From NCBI GenBank assembly GCA_001970955.1, contig MPUH01000198.1:19781-83780 (forward strand): a stretch of 64,000 bases of DNA, read 5' to 3'. The notes under the pieces are model-generated. The model ran no database searches and was not told the origin of the DNA. It saw nothing but the letters and a program-made list of their open reading frames with translations. This DNA is from Stentor coeruleus. Lineage: Eukaryota > Ciliophora > Heterotrichea > Heterotrichida > Stentoridae. Position numbers and translations under genes: made by a program. This document shows, piece after piece, positions 42,034 to 51,602 of this stretch (positions are counted from its first letter, which is position 1; each line of letters opens with the position of its first letter).

Positions 42034-45000
42034 CTATTTAGGGTTAAAAGAATGAGAAGAGCTGATAGTGAGACCAGATCTGAACATACATATATAGCAT
42101 ACAGTTAAATCTGCTAAATGATTTCCACAATTTATGCACTTTTCTCGGTATAAAACTGATTTTCCACAACTTTCGCAAAACACAGATAACATTGCTTTAT
42201 TGCATTTAGAGCAATTTGGCTTTTCGTTTGTGTTTTTAAGCATATTGTTAAAGTTCTTATTTCTCAATGATTGAACATCTTTACTTATATTTTGAGTTTT
42301 CTCTTTTAAGCAAGATTTGCACTCAGTCACATTTTTTTCGTTTTTATTATTGCACGATTGGCATTCCCAAAATATTTCAACAGAACTTTTTATCTTTTTG
42401 CATTTATCACAAAATACTTCAGGTGAGTATACTAATGCTTCACAATTCTCGCACTTGACTTTAATTACTTTTGAGAAATATTTATCACAATATAGACAAC
42501 AACTTCGACAAAACAAATTAACCTTTTTGCAGTGTCTGCACACCCAAGATTCTTTAAGAGACCCTTTTGATAAATCACAGAAATCACATATATTTTTTGC
42601 TGTGCTGGTTGAATTTTTGCAAGATTCACAATTCCAAAAATCATTTTTGCTTAAATTTATCACTTTTTCCTCCTCTTTACTTTCAGCTAAATCATTCACT
42701 TTTCCCTTGTTTTTACTTTCGGTTAAATCATTCACTTTTTCCTCCTCTTTACTTTCGGCTGAATCATTCACTTTTTCTTTTTTTTTACTTTCGGTTAAAT
42801 CATTTACTTTTCCCTCCTCTTTAATTTCGGCTACATCATTCATTTTTTCTTCTTTTTCGTTTTTACATTTAAAGCAATAATACATAGAATTATTTTGGTG
42901 AGAGCATTTCTTGCAAATCCAAAAAAAATTATTTTTAATTTCAGTTATTTCTTCAGGAATTACAGAACTATTAGCAAGGAACTTTGCATTAATACATTCT
43001 AAGCATGTTTCTAATATATAATTATTTTCTTTTTTGCATTTAATGCAAATTCGATTTTCTTTACTTTTTTCAGCTTCAGGTTTGCATTCAATGTCAAGTA
43101 CTTTTTCTTCATGCTTTTCAAATGATTTTAAGGTATTTGATTTTTCAGAATAACTTTTCTTGCAATTTTTGCATTTATCTAATAAAATATCATTAGCACT
43201 TTTGCATGAATCACATATCCATTCAGTTTGCTTATTTTCTTCAGCTGGTTTTTCATTTATTTTCTGATCTGCAACATCTTTTCTTATTTTTTGGCACTTT
43301 TTACAATTAAAAATGTTTGAATTATTTAGGGTATAGCAAAGCATGCACAGCCAAGTTTCTTTGCTATATTTTGCAGACTCATCATGAGAATCCTTATAAT
43401 TTATATTCTCACTACTAGCTTTACATTCAGGACTATTCAAATTACTTGCTTCTTTTCCTACAACATTTTCAGTTTGAGCTTTCTCAATATTTTTTCCTGC
43501 TTCTGATGAATTATTTCTATTGAACTTTTTACATGATAAACATTGTTGGCTGTTTATATGATTAAAATTATAACAATTTTCGCATTGCCACTTATTACGA
43601 TTAGGTTCAAATACTGAACACCCTCTGCACATCCTAAAGCCTTTTTGATTGTAAAAAGTGCAATTAAAACAAACCCATCCAGATAGTCCATGCTTTACCT
43701 TTTTACACCTTTGGCAAATATTATTATCATTATCATTTTCTTTTCCACATTCACAACTCCATTTATTCAATATTGTATTTGCTGAATTTTCTTGAGAAAA
43801 TATACTAGAGTCTTCATTTTGTTTTTCAGGTTTTTCGCTAGCACACCAAGCTTCTTTATTAACTTTTGGTTTATTATTAATAATATTTTTCTTTGATGAA
43901 GATACATCAAATTTCTCAATAGCATTCTGATACAAACTTTCAGATAAATTTAAACTACAATGATCAAATTTACATGCAGTTTTCTCTAACCAAACTAATT
44001 TTTCTATAGAAATATATAATTCAATATCTATTTTTGATTTTTCATAAACTAAACCTACCGGATGATATTTATTAATAACAACATTAGTAACAAGCTCAAG
44101 CCATGATATTCCTTTTTCATAACTTTTAAAATACCATAAATTTGTATTCCTAAAAGCATATTCATAATCTTTATCTTTTAAAAACATAATACCTACAATA
44201 CTGAACTTTTGCTTAGAAATTATAGAATAAATATCAGATATTAAGAATAATCCTGTAATAGAAATAGTTGAAAAATAACAATCTAAGTGGCCTATTTCAT
44301 TGCTTTCCCATAATAAATTTATAATAAACATTTCTGGTGGTTCTTCTAGGATAAATTTTACAGAACTACTATTTTCTATACAGTTTTCATTTGAACATAA
44401 ATTCCTATGAGCGTTTTTTAGTTTTTCAGATAGAATGTTAATCATTTGGTTTTTAATATGGGAATTTTTAGGAATTGTATTTTCAGTTAATAAAAATTTT
44501 GGCACATTTAGAAGGTTTATTGAATGATTATAGTTTACAGATGAAAGAATAGTTGAAATGTTGAAATATTGGAAGAAATTAGAATTTTCCCATTTGATTT
44601 CGAATGATGATCTACATTTGCATGTATATTCTTCTTTTATTCTAAGTCCGAATAATTTATGTGAACAACAATTATAAAAACAGTTTTTTTGTGTTAATGC
44701 TTCACTTATGCCGTTTGAGTAATCTTCAAAGTGGTGGCAGTGAAAAGCATTTAAGATGAAATCTAATATCTCCATAGCATCGGAAAGTTGATTTCTATTT
44801 GGAATTCCTTTAGATGCAGAAAGAGTTTTTAGTTTTCTTTTTAGCGTGGATAAATCTATCTTTGTTTTATTATTAAAGGACTTAAAGATATTATTGAAAT
44901 TGCATGATATACACAGATGATCTAAACAGTTTTTAGAATCATGAGTTCTTTGAAGCAATTTTCTCATTTCTTTACAACTTATAACCAAAGTTGCCACAGA

Positions 45001-45069
45001 TTTTAAGCCTTTAACATCACTTTCTTCATAATCCTCAAGCACTATACTCTTAAAATTGTCTAGATCCAT
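42034..45069 (-). CDS. Inactive USP53/54-like domain with RanBP2-type zinc fingers and a 12-aa repeat, 1011 aa
   Basis: Diverged paralogue of the 38607-41252 gene. The USP-like head is alignable (DAMEILDFILNAFHC, CSHKLFGLRIKEEYTCKC, INLLWESNEIGHLD), but the catalytic Cys position is Lys20 and the His of the NHYEYA box is Asp (KDKDYEYAF), so both catalytic residues are gone. Roughly ten RanBP2-type fingers follow. One (GWVCFNCTFYNQKGFRMC) carries the Thr-Phe pair typical of ubiquitin-binding NZF fingers. Between fingers lies a charged repeat KVNDLxESKxxx, five units, encoded by a 36-bp tandem repeat. The end has CxxC ribbons like the paralogues. TAG stop, intronless. Confidence 0.75.
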   Translation of the reverse strand: MDLDNFKSIVLEDYEESDVKGLKSVATLVISCKEMRKLLQRTHDSKNCLDHLCISCNFNNIFKSFNNKTKIDLSTLKRKLKTLSASKGIPNRNQLSDAMEILDFILNAFHCHHFEDYSNGISEALTQKNCFYNCCSHKLFGLRIKEEYTCKCRSSFEIKWENSNFFQYFNISTILSSVNYNHSINLLNVPKFLLTENTIPKNSHIKNQMINILSEKLKNAHRNLCSNENCIENSSSVKFILEEPPEMFIINLLWESNEIGHLDCYFSTISITGLFLISDIYSIISKQKFSIVGIMFLKDKDYEYAFRNTNLWYFKSYEKGISWLELVTNVVINKYHPVGLVYEKSKIDIELYISIEKLVWLEKTACKFDHCSLNLSESLYQNAIEKFDVSSSKKNIINNKPKVNKEAWCASEKPEKQNEDSSIFSQENSANTILNKWSCECGKENDNDNNICQRCKKVKHGLSGWVCFNCTFYNQKGFRMCRGCSVFEPNRNKWQCENCYNFNHINSQQCLSCKKFNRNNSSEAGKNIEKAQTENVVGKEASNLNSPECKASSENINYKDSHDESAKYSKETWLCMLCYTLNNSNIFNCKKCQKIRKDVADQKINEKPAEENKQTEWICDSCKSANDILLDKCKNCKKSYSEKSNTLKSFEKHEEKVLDIECKPEAEKSKENRICIKCKKENNYILETCLECINAKFLANSSVIPEEITEIKNNFFWICKKCSHQNNSMYYCFKCKNEKEEKMNDVAEIKEEGKVNDLTESKKKEKVNDSAESKEEEKVNDLTESKNKGKVNDLAESKEEEKVINLSKNDFWNCESCKNSTSTAKNICDFCDLSKGSLKESWVCRHCKKVNLFCRSCCLYCDKYFSKVIKVKCENCEALVYSPEVFCDKCKKIKSSVEIFWECQSCNNKNEKNVTECKSCLKEKTQNISKDVQSLRNKNFNNMLKNTNEKPNCSKCNKAMLSVFCESCGKSVLYREKCINCGNHLADLTVCYICMFRSGLTISSSHSFNPK
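42661..42840. repeat. 36-bp coding minisatellite, five units
   Basis: Five in-register 36-bp units (42661, 42697, 42733, 42769, 42805) encode 12-aa repeats of the form KVNDLxESKxxx on the minus strand. Units alternate between two variants (DLTESK.../D(S/L)AESKEEE), suggesting duplication of a 72-bp pair. Confidence 0.85.
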
Positions 45070-45117
45070 ATTTTTAAGACAACTTTTCTATAAAGAACTT
45101 TATAGAAGTTTATCAAA

Positions 45118-45261
45118 TCAGATCTTTGTTAGCTTTTTCCCAAAGAAATTCAAATAAATACTTGTATCAGCAGGCAAAAAGTATTCAATTCTTTCATAAA
45201 CCTTTAAAATCCACTATATAAAATCCGTATCTTTTCTCCCAACTTCAAAATCTTCAATTAT
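45118..45261 (-). pseudogene. Relic frame upstream of the 1011-aa zinc-finger gene
   Basis: Minus-strand sequence reads IIEDFEVGRKDTDFI, then an in-frame TAG, then WILKVYERIEYFLPADTSI... to TGA. Composition is coding-like; no start, and no 15-nt intron removes the TAG. Family unknown. Confidence 0.3.
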
Positions 45262-45476
45262 CTAAGTCTTTACATGGCATCAATTATGTTTTTACAAGTA
45301 CCAGTTAAAAGTTTTATCCACAATTCAAAAATTACTTAACTACTGACTCTTTAGGAATTTGATTTCATAGTTTAATACGATTAATTATTTTTCTAATATT
45401 TTGTTTATTCTAGTAAGCTTTCTAATTCTGATACTATAAATAGCATAAAGAATATATGAATGGAATTTAAAGAAAC

Positions 45477-45650
45477 ATGGGTTCATTTTGCTGTTGCGGA
45501 AAAAGAGATGAAAAAAATGACTTATCCATAGGTAAAGAAGAGTTAATACCAGAAATAATAATGATAAACCCAAAAAACACCAAACCTCCAAGCTATCTTT
45601 CTGAGTCCACACTAGCAAATTCATCTTATCCTGAAATCTCGTTAGACTAA
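45477..45650 (+). CDS. Small, probably dual-lipidated protein, 57 aa
   Basis: ATG-to-TAA frame of 57 codons. The N-terminus MGSFCCCGKRDEKND combines a Gly-2 myristoylation motif (MGxxxC/S) with three adjacent cysteines suited to palmitoylation, the usual signature of a membrane-tethered cytosolic peptide. The remainder is polar (EELIPEIIMINPKNTKPPSY) without a fold I recognise. It is preferred over the hydrophobic minus-strand frame that overlaps it, because the latter has no ATG at its 5' end. Confidence 0.5.
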   Translation: MGSFCCCGKRDEKNDLSIGKEELIPEIIMINPKNTKPPSYLSESTLANSSYPEISLD

Positions 45651-45808
45651 TCCTAATCCCTAATTACAAATTTCCATCAAACCCAAAAGCTTTTCTTACT
45701 TATTTTCATCAAACATTAATATTTTTATACTTTCCTCAAATAAAACTCACTATAAAAAAAACACTTAAAACAAATAATATCAAAATTCAATATTTTTATA
45801 TTGGTTAA

Positions 45809-46108
45809 TCAAGTATTATCGTGATCTGCTCTAGGACGAGTTTTTGGTAAAAACTTCTCAACAGGTGTATCTTTTACCATAACTTTTGGCCTATTCCTCA
45901 AACTAATTTCTTTAATTTTATCCCCCATAAATTTTTTTTTCATATTCAATGTTATGTTGTAGTTTCTCATAATATTTTTTCTCTTTTGGTAAATCATTTT
46001 GATTTTTTCTATATCACTGCCTACACAACCCTTAATATCTTTTGTGCATATAAAATCAGAACCTTGTGAACAGTTCAAATCACTAGCACAAGTAAATCGG
46101 TCTTCCAT
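45809..46108 (-). CDS. Hypothetical basic protein, 99 aa
   Basis: ATG start; TGA stop, one of the few TGA stops in this window. The N-terminal third holds four cysteines (CASDLNCSQGSDFICTKDIK plus one more at GCVG). The rest is highly basic (YQKRKNIMRNYN, SLRNRPKVMVK). No domain recognised. It lies head-to-head with the Rab gene, separated by about 310 bp. Confidence 0.5.
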   Translation of the reverse strand: MEDRFTCASDLNCSQGSDFICTKDIKGCVGSDIEKIKMIYQKRKNIMRNYNITLNMKKKFMGDKIKEISLRNRPKVMVKDTPVEKFLPKTRPRADHDNT

Positions 46109-46417
46109 ATTATATTTTTCCTCTAGCCTTCAATCAAAATCCACAATTTCCTTTTCTCATTAAAATTTTAAAAATCATTAACCCTATCTTTCTCATACCC
46201 ATAATTTCAAAATTTCTAATTATTTAATCAAAAAATCATAATAATTTTCTAAGCATATTTACTTTAACAATAAAAACTAAAAATTCCATAACTTTTAATA
46301 CCTAAAATCCTACATTAAAAATCTTAATAAAATCCTTCATGGCTTATTAAAACCTAATCATTATTTTCTTCCTTTTAATTCTCCCAAAAAAACATATAAT
46401 ATCCTTGTTGCATAAAA

Positions 46418-47017
46418 ATGAGTAAAGCCCCTATACAAGTTAAAGTCGTTCTTCTTGGAGACTCAGGTGTAGGGAAGTCTAGTATCGTCTTAAGGTTTGT
46501 AGCAGACAATTTTAAATCTGATGCTGAGGCGACAATTGGAGCATCTTATATGGGTAAAATCTTACAATTCAATGATAAAATGATTAAATTCAATATTTGG
46601 GATACCGCAGGTCAAGAACGGTATCATTCTTTAGCAAAAATGTATTATCGAGATGCTACAGCAGCTATTATGGTTTATGATATTACAAAGAAAGATAGTT
46701 TTGAAGGACTAAAGAGATGGCATAAAGAATTGACAGATTTTGGTCCTAAGGATATTTCTGTGATTATAGCAGGTAATAAAGAAGACCTTGTTCAAAATGA
46801 AGCTGTATCTCAAGAAGAAGCTTTACAGTTTGCCAAAAGTATTGGAGCACTTTATAAGAAAACTTCGGCAAAAACTAATGTAGGAGTTGAACTTATGTTT
46901 AGAGATTTAGCGGCGAAAATGTTCCCTGATGTCGATAATCATCAACCAAAACATAGGAGTACTGTTGTTGTTAATAGGGAAACAGAGCAGAAACCTATGA
47001 AAAAAAGTTGCTGCTAA
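46418..47017 (+). CDS. Rab GTPase, Rab5/Rab22-like, 199 aa
   Basis: Small GTPase regulating endosomal membrane traffic. P-loop GDSGVGKS at residues 14-21, switch I region ATIGASYMGK, switch II WDTAGQERYHSLA (the Rab5-group sequence), guanine-specificity motif NKED and SAK box (TSAKTNVG). The C-terminus KKSCC is a standard double-geranylgeranylation signal. Length is normal for a Rab. The Rab5/21/22 subgroup is inferred from the RYHSLAKMYYR block; a finer assignment needs a tree. Intronless, TAA stop. Confidence 0.92.
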   Translation: MSKAPIQVKVVLLGDSGVGKSSIVLRFVADNFKSDAEATIGASYMGKILQFNDKMIKFNIWDTAGQERYHSLAKMYYRDATAAIMVYDITKKDSFEGLKRWHKELTDFGPKDISVIIAGNKEDLVQNEAVSQEEALQFAKSIGALYKKTSAKTNVGVELMFRDLAAKMFPDVDNHQPKHRSTVVVNRETEQKPMKKSCC

Positions 47018-47308
47018 TTAGTTAAGGTAGATTAAAATTAGAAGTAAAAAATTAGACACGGGTTTTGGTTTAATAGATAAAGTTTATAAGAAGTTTTAGT
47101 ATTTAAATTATGCAGTTTATGTTGAATTTAAATATGATATAAGTGTGATTGAGGCTTAGATTTGAAATAGGGTCGGTTTAAATTTTACGATTGCTTGAGT
47201 TGAATAATGAAAAAAATGAAATCTTTATACTCTTTATCATCTAACATACAAATCACTTTACAATAAAAAACAAAATAAATCTTAAGATAATTTGTTATAC
47301 CAGCAAAT

Positions 47309-47911
47309 ATGTTTATTCATTTAAAATATAAATATCTAAGTATGCTATCACGGCATTTGAAAAGATGGATCAAACAAGATCCATTCACAGTGCTTGGACT
47401 ACACCCTACAAGTTCATTAGAAGACGTAAAAATTGCCTATTACAAGCTAGCTAAAAAATATCACCCTGATATAAATTCCCATTATCAAGTATAATAAATC
47501 TAGGAATATTTTCGGGAAATAAGTTTGGCTTATAAGGAAATCATTGAAATGGGAGATAGGAGATCTTATTTTGAAGAAGAAAAACCTCCTGATGAACCCA
47601 AAAATGAGCCTCAAAGAAGACCTAAACGTGTACCTAGACCCAAACCGATGCCTGATGATGGTAGAAAGGCTAAACGTTATGCTTTGATGGAGACTGTTGC
47701 AATAGTGTATGATATATTTAGTATAGTTGTTGGGTTTATTTTGATTCGCATCCTCCTTGTTGTTAGTTCCCAACAAAAAGAACTTTTATTAAAGGTTCAT
47801 AATCAGTGCATACTTGATAGGGAGAAAGAAAATGATACTACTGGGTTTAATGCGTATTATACTGAGTTCGAGAAAAAATTTAATAAACTTAGAAATGAAG
47901 AGGTTAAGTAA
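47309..47911 (+). CDS. DnaJ-domain membrane protein, 195 aa
   Basis: Exon 1 is 47309-47488, a 15-nt intron lies at 47489-47503 (GTATAATAAATCTAG, phase 0) and exon 2 is 47504-47911. The joined product runs ...YHPDINSHYQEYFREISLAY..., a complete J domain (DPFTVLGLHPTSSLEDVKIA, HPD motif, closing helix) that would stimulate an Hsp70 ATPase. A Pro/Arg-rich linker (PDEPKNEPQRRPKRVPRPKP) and one membrane span (IFSIVVGFILIRILLVV) follow. The basic N-terminus (RHLKRWIKQ) suggests a mitochondrial or ER membrane co-chaperone. A second possible start lies at 47342, still upstream of the J domain. Confidence 0.85.
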
Positions 47912-48700
47912 ATTTATATGGTTAATGTTATAAAAAAATCATAAAATTATTAGCAGATTAAAAATAGTAGATGGTATTTTATGATGTATTATTAGATAAT
48001 GTGGAGGTTTAGGTGTATAAATTATAACTTTGAATTGTTTTAGGTTTAGTTATTGAGTCTTTATATCGATATTACAAAAATACTAAAAGAAGAATTATAT
48101 AAAAGTACAACAAAGTGAAAATATCTGCTAAAAATAGATTTTCATCGTTTAGATAAAAAGGAAAATATCTAAGCTCAGAACCAAAAAAGAGTTTTTATTT
48201 CTCTAACTAATATTTAAAACTATCTGCATAAAATATTTGCTTTAGACAGGAAATTTTAAAAATATGCAAAAGATGAACTCTACACTATTTTGAATTTTTG
48301 ATATTATAATTTAAGAAATTATGATAAAGAAAAGACTTTTATAATAAAATTCCAGTTCAAGTTGAAATCTCTGGATTTGTGATCTTAATAGCTTTATTTG
48401 GAAAATTTATTTGGAATAATATCATATATAAACTCAAAAATCTAATTTTTTATCCTTGTTTTAAAATAAATGACAAACAACTAGATATGATATTAAATTA
48501 TATTTAAGTATTATTAAAGGTTTTAAATCATTGTATTTTAATTCGGGTACTTGATAATAGAAACATTTGCTAGACCTATAAGAAAAATGGAAAATGCACG
48601 GTAAATTCAGATTCTATAAACCGCCTAAAAACATACGTTTTTGGGACATTTATTATTACAGCGTACTTTAAATTTAAAATGGATAAAAAGCCTAATAAAT
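47912..48700 (+). other. Intergenic with relic frames and a short upstream ORF
   Basis: Around 48310-48510 two overlapping frames look coding (YDKEKTFIIKFQFKLKS in one, PVQVEISGFVILIALFGKFI in another), probably a decayed gene. At 48594-48671 a 25-codon ATG frame (MHGKFRFYKPPKNIRFWDIY...) overlaps the open frame leading into the next gene, but no tiny intron or single splice joins them. Confidence 0.3.
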
Positions 48701-49390
48701 ATGCTATTAAATTCAAATTTGAGTTCTCTCGCTACCTACAACCCCTACAGACTGCCAAGCCCTAAGAACCTAGACTTTGCTCAAGAGTTATCATTGTTTA
48801 GCATGAATAATCTCAAGCATATAGTAAACATTCCGGAGCAAGATACACACAGTAACAAAAACCTTAAAGAAGAAAAAACGATACTAGACGAAAACTCACA
48901 GGAACTTGATCAAACAGTTAAAACACTCCTCACAACTCAATCCCTTTACACTAATCCTGAGTTTAAATTACTCCTTAACGCTAATGTCGAAAATCCTCTC
49001 TGCAAAGGTAAGTACTTTTCATTTAAAGTACTGCTAAAAGCAAACTCGAATATAATATTCCCAATTCATGAGGTTATTGAACTAGAAGTATTAGTCTTCA
49101 GTAATGATAACCTACTGATAACAAAAAACATGAAAGGTAGTGATATTCTTAGAGGTAATGCAATTCAAAATATGCATTATTTTAAGCCAGAAAGTATCCA
49201 TGTTGCATATTTTCGTGTGCAATTAACAGAAGTTTCCTCACATTTCGTAGGAAAAACTGTGACTTTAAAAATAAAAGCTCGTAAATCTGAATTGCTCAAG
49301 GCCACCGGATGGAAAATACAGTCAATAGTTATTCCAAACCTACTAGTAAAAGCCAAGAATAGGAATTACAAGCGCAAGCCTGCAGTATAA
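48701..49390 (+). CDS. Unrecognised protein with a beta-rich C-terminal domain, 229 aa
   Basis: The first ATG of the open frame is at 48701; the frame extends upstream to 48629 without an ATG. Residues 1-90 look disordered. From about 110 the sequence alternates hydrophobic strands (YFSFKVLLKANSNIIFP, IELEVLVFSNDNLLITKN, VAYFRVQLTEVS, TVTLKIKARK), suggesting a beta-sandwich, with a basic tail (KAKNRNYKRKP). I do not recognise the family. The true N-terminus is uncertain because of the coding-like 25-codon frame just upstream. Confidence 0.6.
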   Translation: MLLNSNLSSLATYNPYRLPSPKNLDFAQELSLFSMNNLKHIVNIPEQDTHSNKNLKEEKTILDENSQELDQTVKTLLTTQSLYTNPEFKLLLNANVENPLCKGKYFSFKVLLKANSNIIFPIHEVIELEVLVFSNDNLLITKNMKGSDILRGNAIQNMHYFKPESIHVAYFRVQLTEVSSHFVGKTVTLKIKARKSELLKATGWKIQSIVIPNLLVKAKNRNYKRKPAV

Positions 49391-49610
49391 TTTTATAAGC
49401 ATTATTTAAGATGTTTTATAACTAATTTTGGATATATAAAATTATGAATAAAAAGTATAAATATTAAGATTATAGTTATTTGAATGAAATTGTTAGGTTA
49501 ATGTTATAATTTTTTGAAGTTTTAAGAGGATTATATTGAAAATTATTTGGATTTTAGGTAGGATAGATGTAAGGTATGGGAATTTAGTATTAGGTTTTAA
49601 ATTGGTATGC

Positions 49611-49822
49611 TTTGTAAGAGTTTTTATTTTTTATAGAAAATTTTGTGATATTCTTTAGGTATTTTATGAATTTTAGGTTGTTTATGATTGGAAAATCCTT
49701 TTTTGGGAGGTAAATNTTTTGTAAGAGTTTTTATTTTTTATAGAAAATTTTGTGATACTCTTTAGGTATTTTATGAATTTTAGGTTGTTTATGATTGGAA
49801 AATCCTTTTTTGGGAGGTAAAT
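49611..49822. repeat. 105-bp direct repeat flanking a single N (49716)
   Basis: 49611-49715 and 49718-49822 match except for one T/C difference, with N plus one T between them. Probable unmerged contig overlap. Confidence 0.9.
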
Positions 49823-50297
49823 TCTAGGTCTTAGGGTTTTTGTATTTTTTGACTCGTATAAAAGTAAAGTAAAAATGTTTATGAAATGATTTATTTTGTT
49901 AGAAGAGATTTATATTTAATGAGAAATTGTGTATAATGGTGATTAATTAAGATATAGAATCAAGTAATAATACGATTTATTTAAAAAGATATGTATGTTA
50001 TGTATTTGAATAATTTCCATTATAAAATTGTAATTCCTTAAACTTTTCAACTATAAGGATATACACTAAACTTAATTCTAATATTAAAGGAATTTTATAT
50101 ATAAAAATTCCTATTTTGATTACAAGCTGATAAAAAAAAAAAAAGTACTTGAAAGCATTAGGATAAGTATCAATAGTGAAGTTTTAACAAAAATCATAAA
50201 AATCTAAAAATATTAAAAAAAGTGATAAATAATCATTTATCGAGCCTATTTTTAAGAATTTAATAATAGTTTATAATATAAAACCTTTCATATGCCT

Positions 50298-50379
50298 GTT
50301 ATAAATTGAAAAATTTACTTTGATTAAAAGATTTTTTAGTTATAAATTGAAAAATTTACTTTGATTAAAAGATTTTTTA
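50298..50379. repeat. Perfect 41-bp tandem duplication
   Basis: 50298-50338 is repeated immediately at 50339-50379 with no spacer. Non-coding. Confidence 0.9.
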
Positions 50380-51602
50380 TTTTTGTAGTCAAAGCTTACA
50401 ATTGTTGATCTGTTATATGATATAAATTATTGGAATTTATATCACTCTTATTAGGCTTGGCTGATTGGGTGCATTCAAGATTTAAAGATTAAAATACCAT
50501 CTTTAAATAAGTAAATTATTTATATTTTCAAAGATATAACTATATGAATAACCAAAAACCCTGAAATAAAAATATAATATAGTATAATACTATTTGTCTG
50601 AGTAAAGCATATAATCGAATCTCTCAAAAAAAATTCTTTTTACTATGCTTTATCATTTGTATCATAAATAAACTATCATTTAATTATATATTTATATTTT
50701 ATACAATAACATTGATTTGATTTACATAATCTATAATTCAAATCCATTGTTGAGCATTACCCTAATTCTTTACTATTATATATGATACTAAAAATTAGAT
50801 TCAAATACTGTAGCCATATTTCATATATTTGTTTACTCTAACAAGACTAAGTATAATTTGAAATTTTATTATTTCAAATCTCTATGAAATTATCCTGATT
50901 CTCTTGCTTTAGGCCTAAATAGTTTAATTCTTGTTTAACTCAAATTAAATTTTACTTTATTAAGTTTTTTATAATCATATAAACTACTTTTTCAAATAAT
51001 ATTATTAAGTTTCAATCTTGGCAGTCTATGAAGATACTTATTTTAAGTTTTTCATATGATAAATCTATTTTTTTTTTCATTTTTGAAATCAAGCAACAGA
51101 ATAAGTAAATTTAGCCAAATCTTAATCTAAAGATTTACTAATAAAATCATTTACCAATTCAAGGTCAAACTGCAAATTCAAAGATACTATAATTCATTTC
51201 AAACTAAATTTACAAGTGTTAAAAGATAAAATGGTTGAAAAAAAAACTAATCAAATAAACATTATTTCACCCTAGTAAAATAAAATCCTAAAATCTTATC
51301 CTTTACTAAGCAAATTTTCATATCCTATTTTAAAAGCATTTTGCAAATTGTAGATTATTAACTCAAATTTAGAGACTTTAAATTTATATTCTTCCTTATC
51401 TTAATATAAAATTACTCTAAACTATGATTCTAAAAGTATTCCATTGTATAAAGACTAGCTCCAAAAACTAGATTTTAAAAGTAAATTTATAGCTTACATA
51501 TTTAATCTGATAACAAATTGATTTTAGCATTTTTACAATTAATTCTCCCAATTTAATTTGTCAAATTATTCACAACTACCAACAACAAACTCTAATAATA
51601 AT

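Larger units (their letters stand above)
49391..51602. other. 2.2-kb intergenic stretch without a supportable gene
   Basis: Very AT-rich. It contains an N-flanking duplication (49611-49822) and a perfect 41-bp tandem repeat (50298-50379). A weak broken frame near 50420-50520 (DINYWNLYHSY, TAG, AWLIGCIQDLKIKIPSL) may be a relic. Confidence 0.5.

Noticed and set aside
42661-42840. Regular 36-bp repeats resembling a CRISPR array
   Set aside because: The repeats are contiguous without spacers, lie in frame inside a eukaryotic coding region and encode a regular 12-aa motif.
42317-42880. 187-codon plus-strand open frame rich in Phe, Ser and Leu
   Set aside because: It is the antisense reading of the 36-bp minisatellite and fingers of the 1011-aa minus-strand gene; repetitive Phe/Ser composition is typical of a shadow.
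45385-45624. 79-codon hydrophobic minus-strand frame
   Set aside because: It overlaps the plus-strand MGSFCCC gene, has no ATG at its 5' end, and its hydrophobicity is expected from the antisense of a polar sequence.
50298-50379. Short direct repeats as transposon target-site duplications
   Set aside because: The copies are adjacent with nothing between them and no terminal inverted repeats, so no inserted element can be defined.
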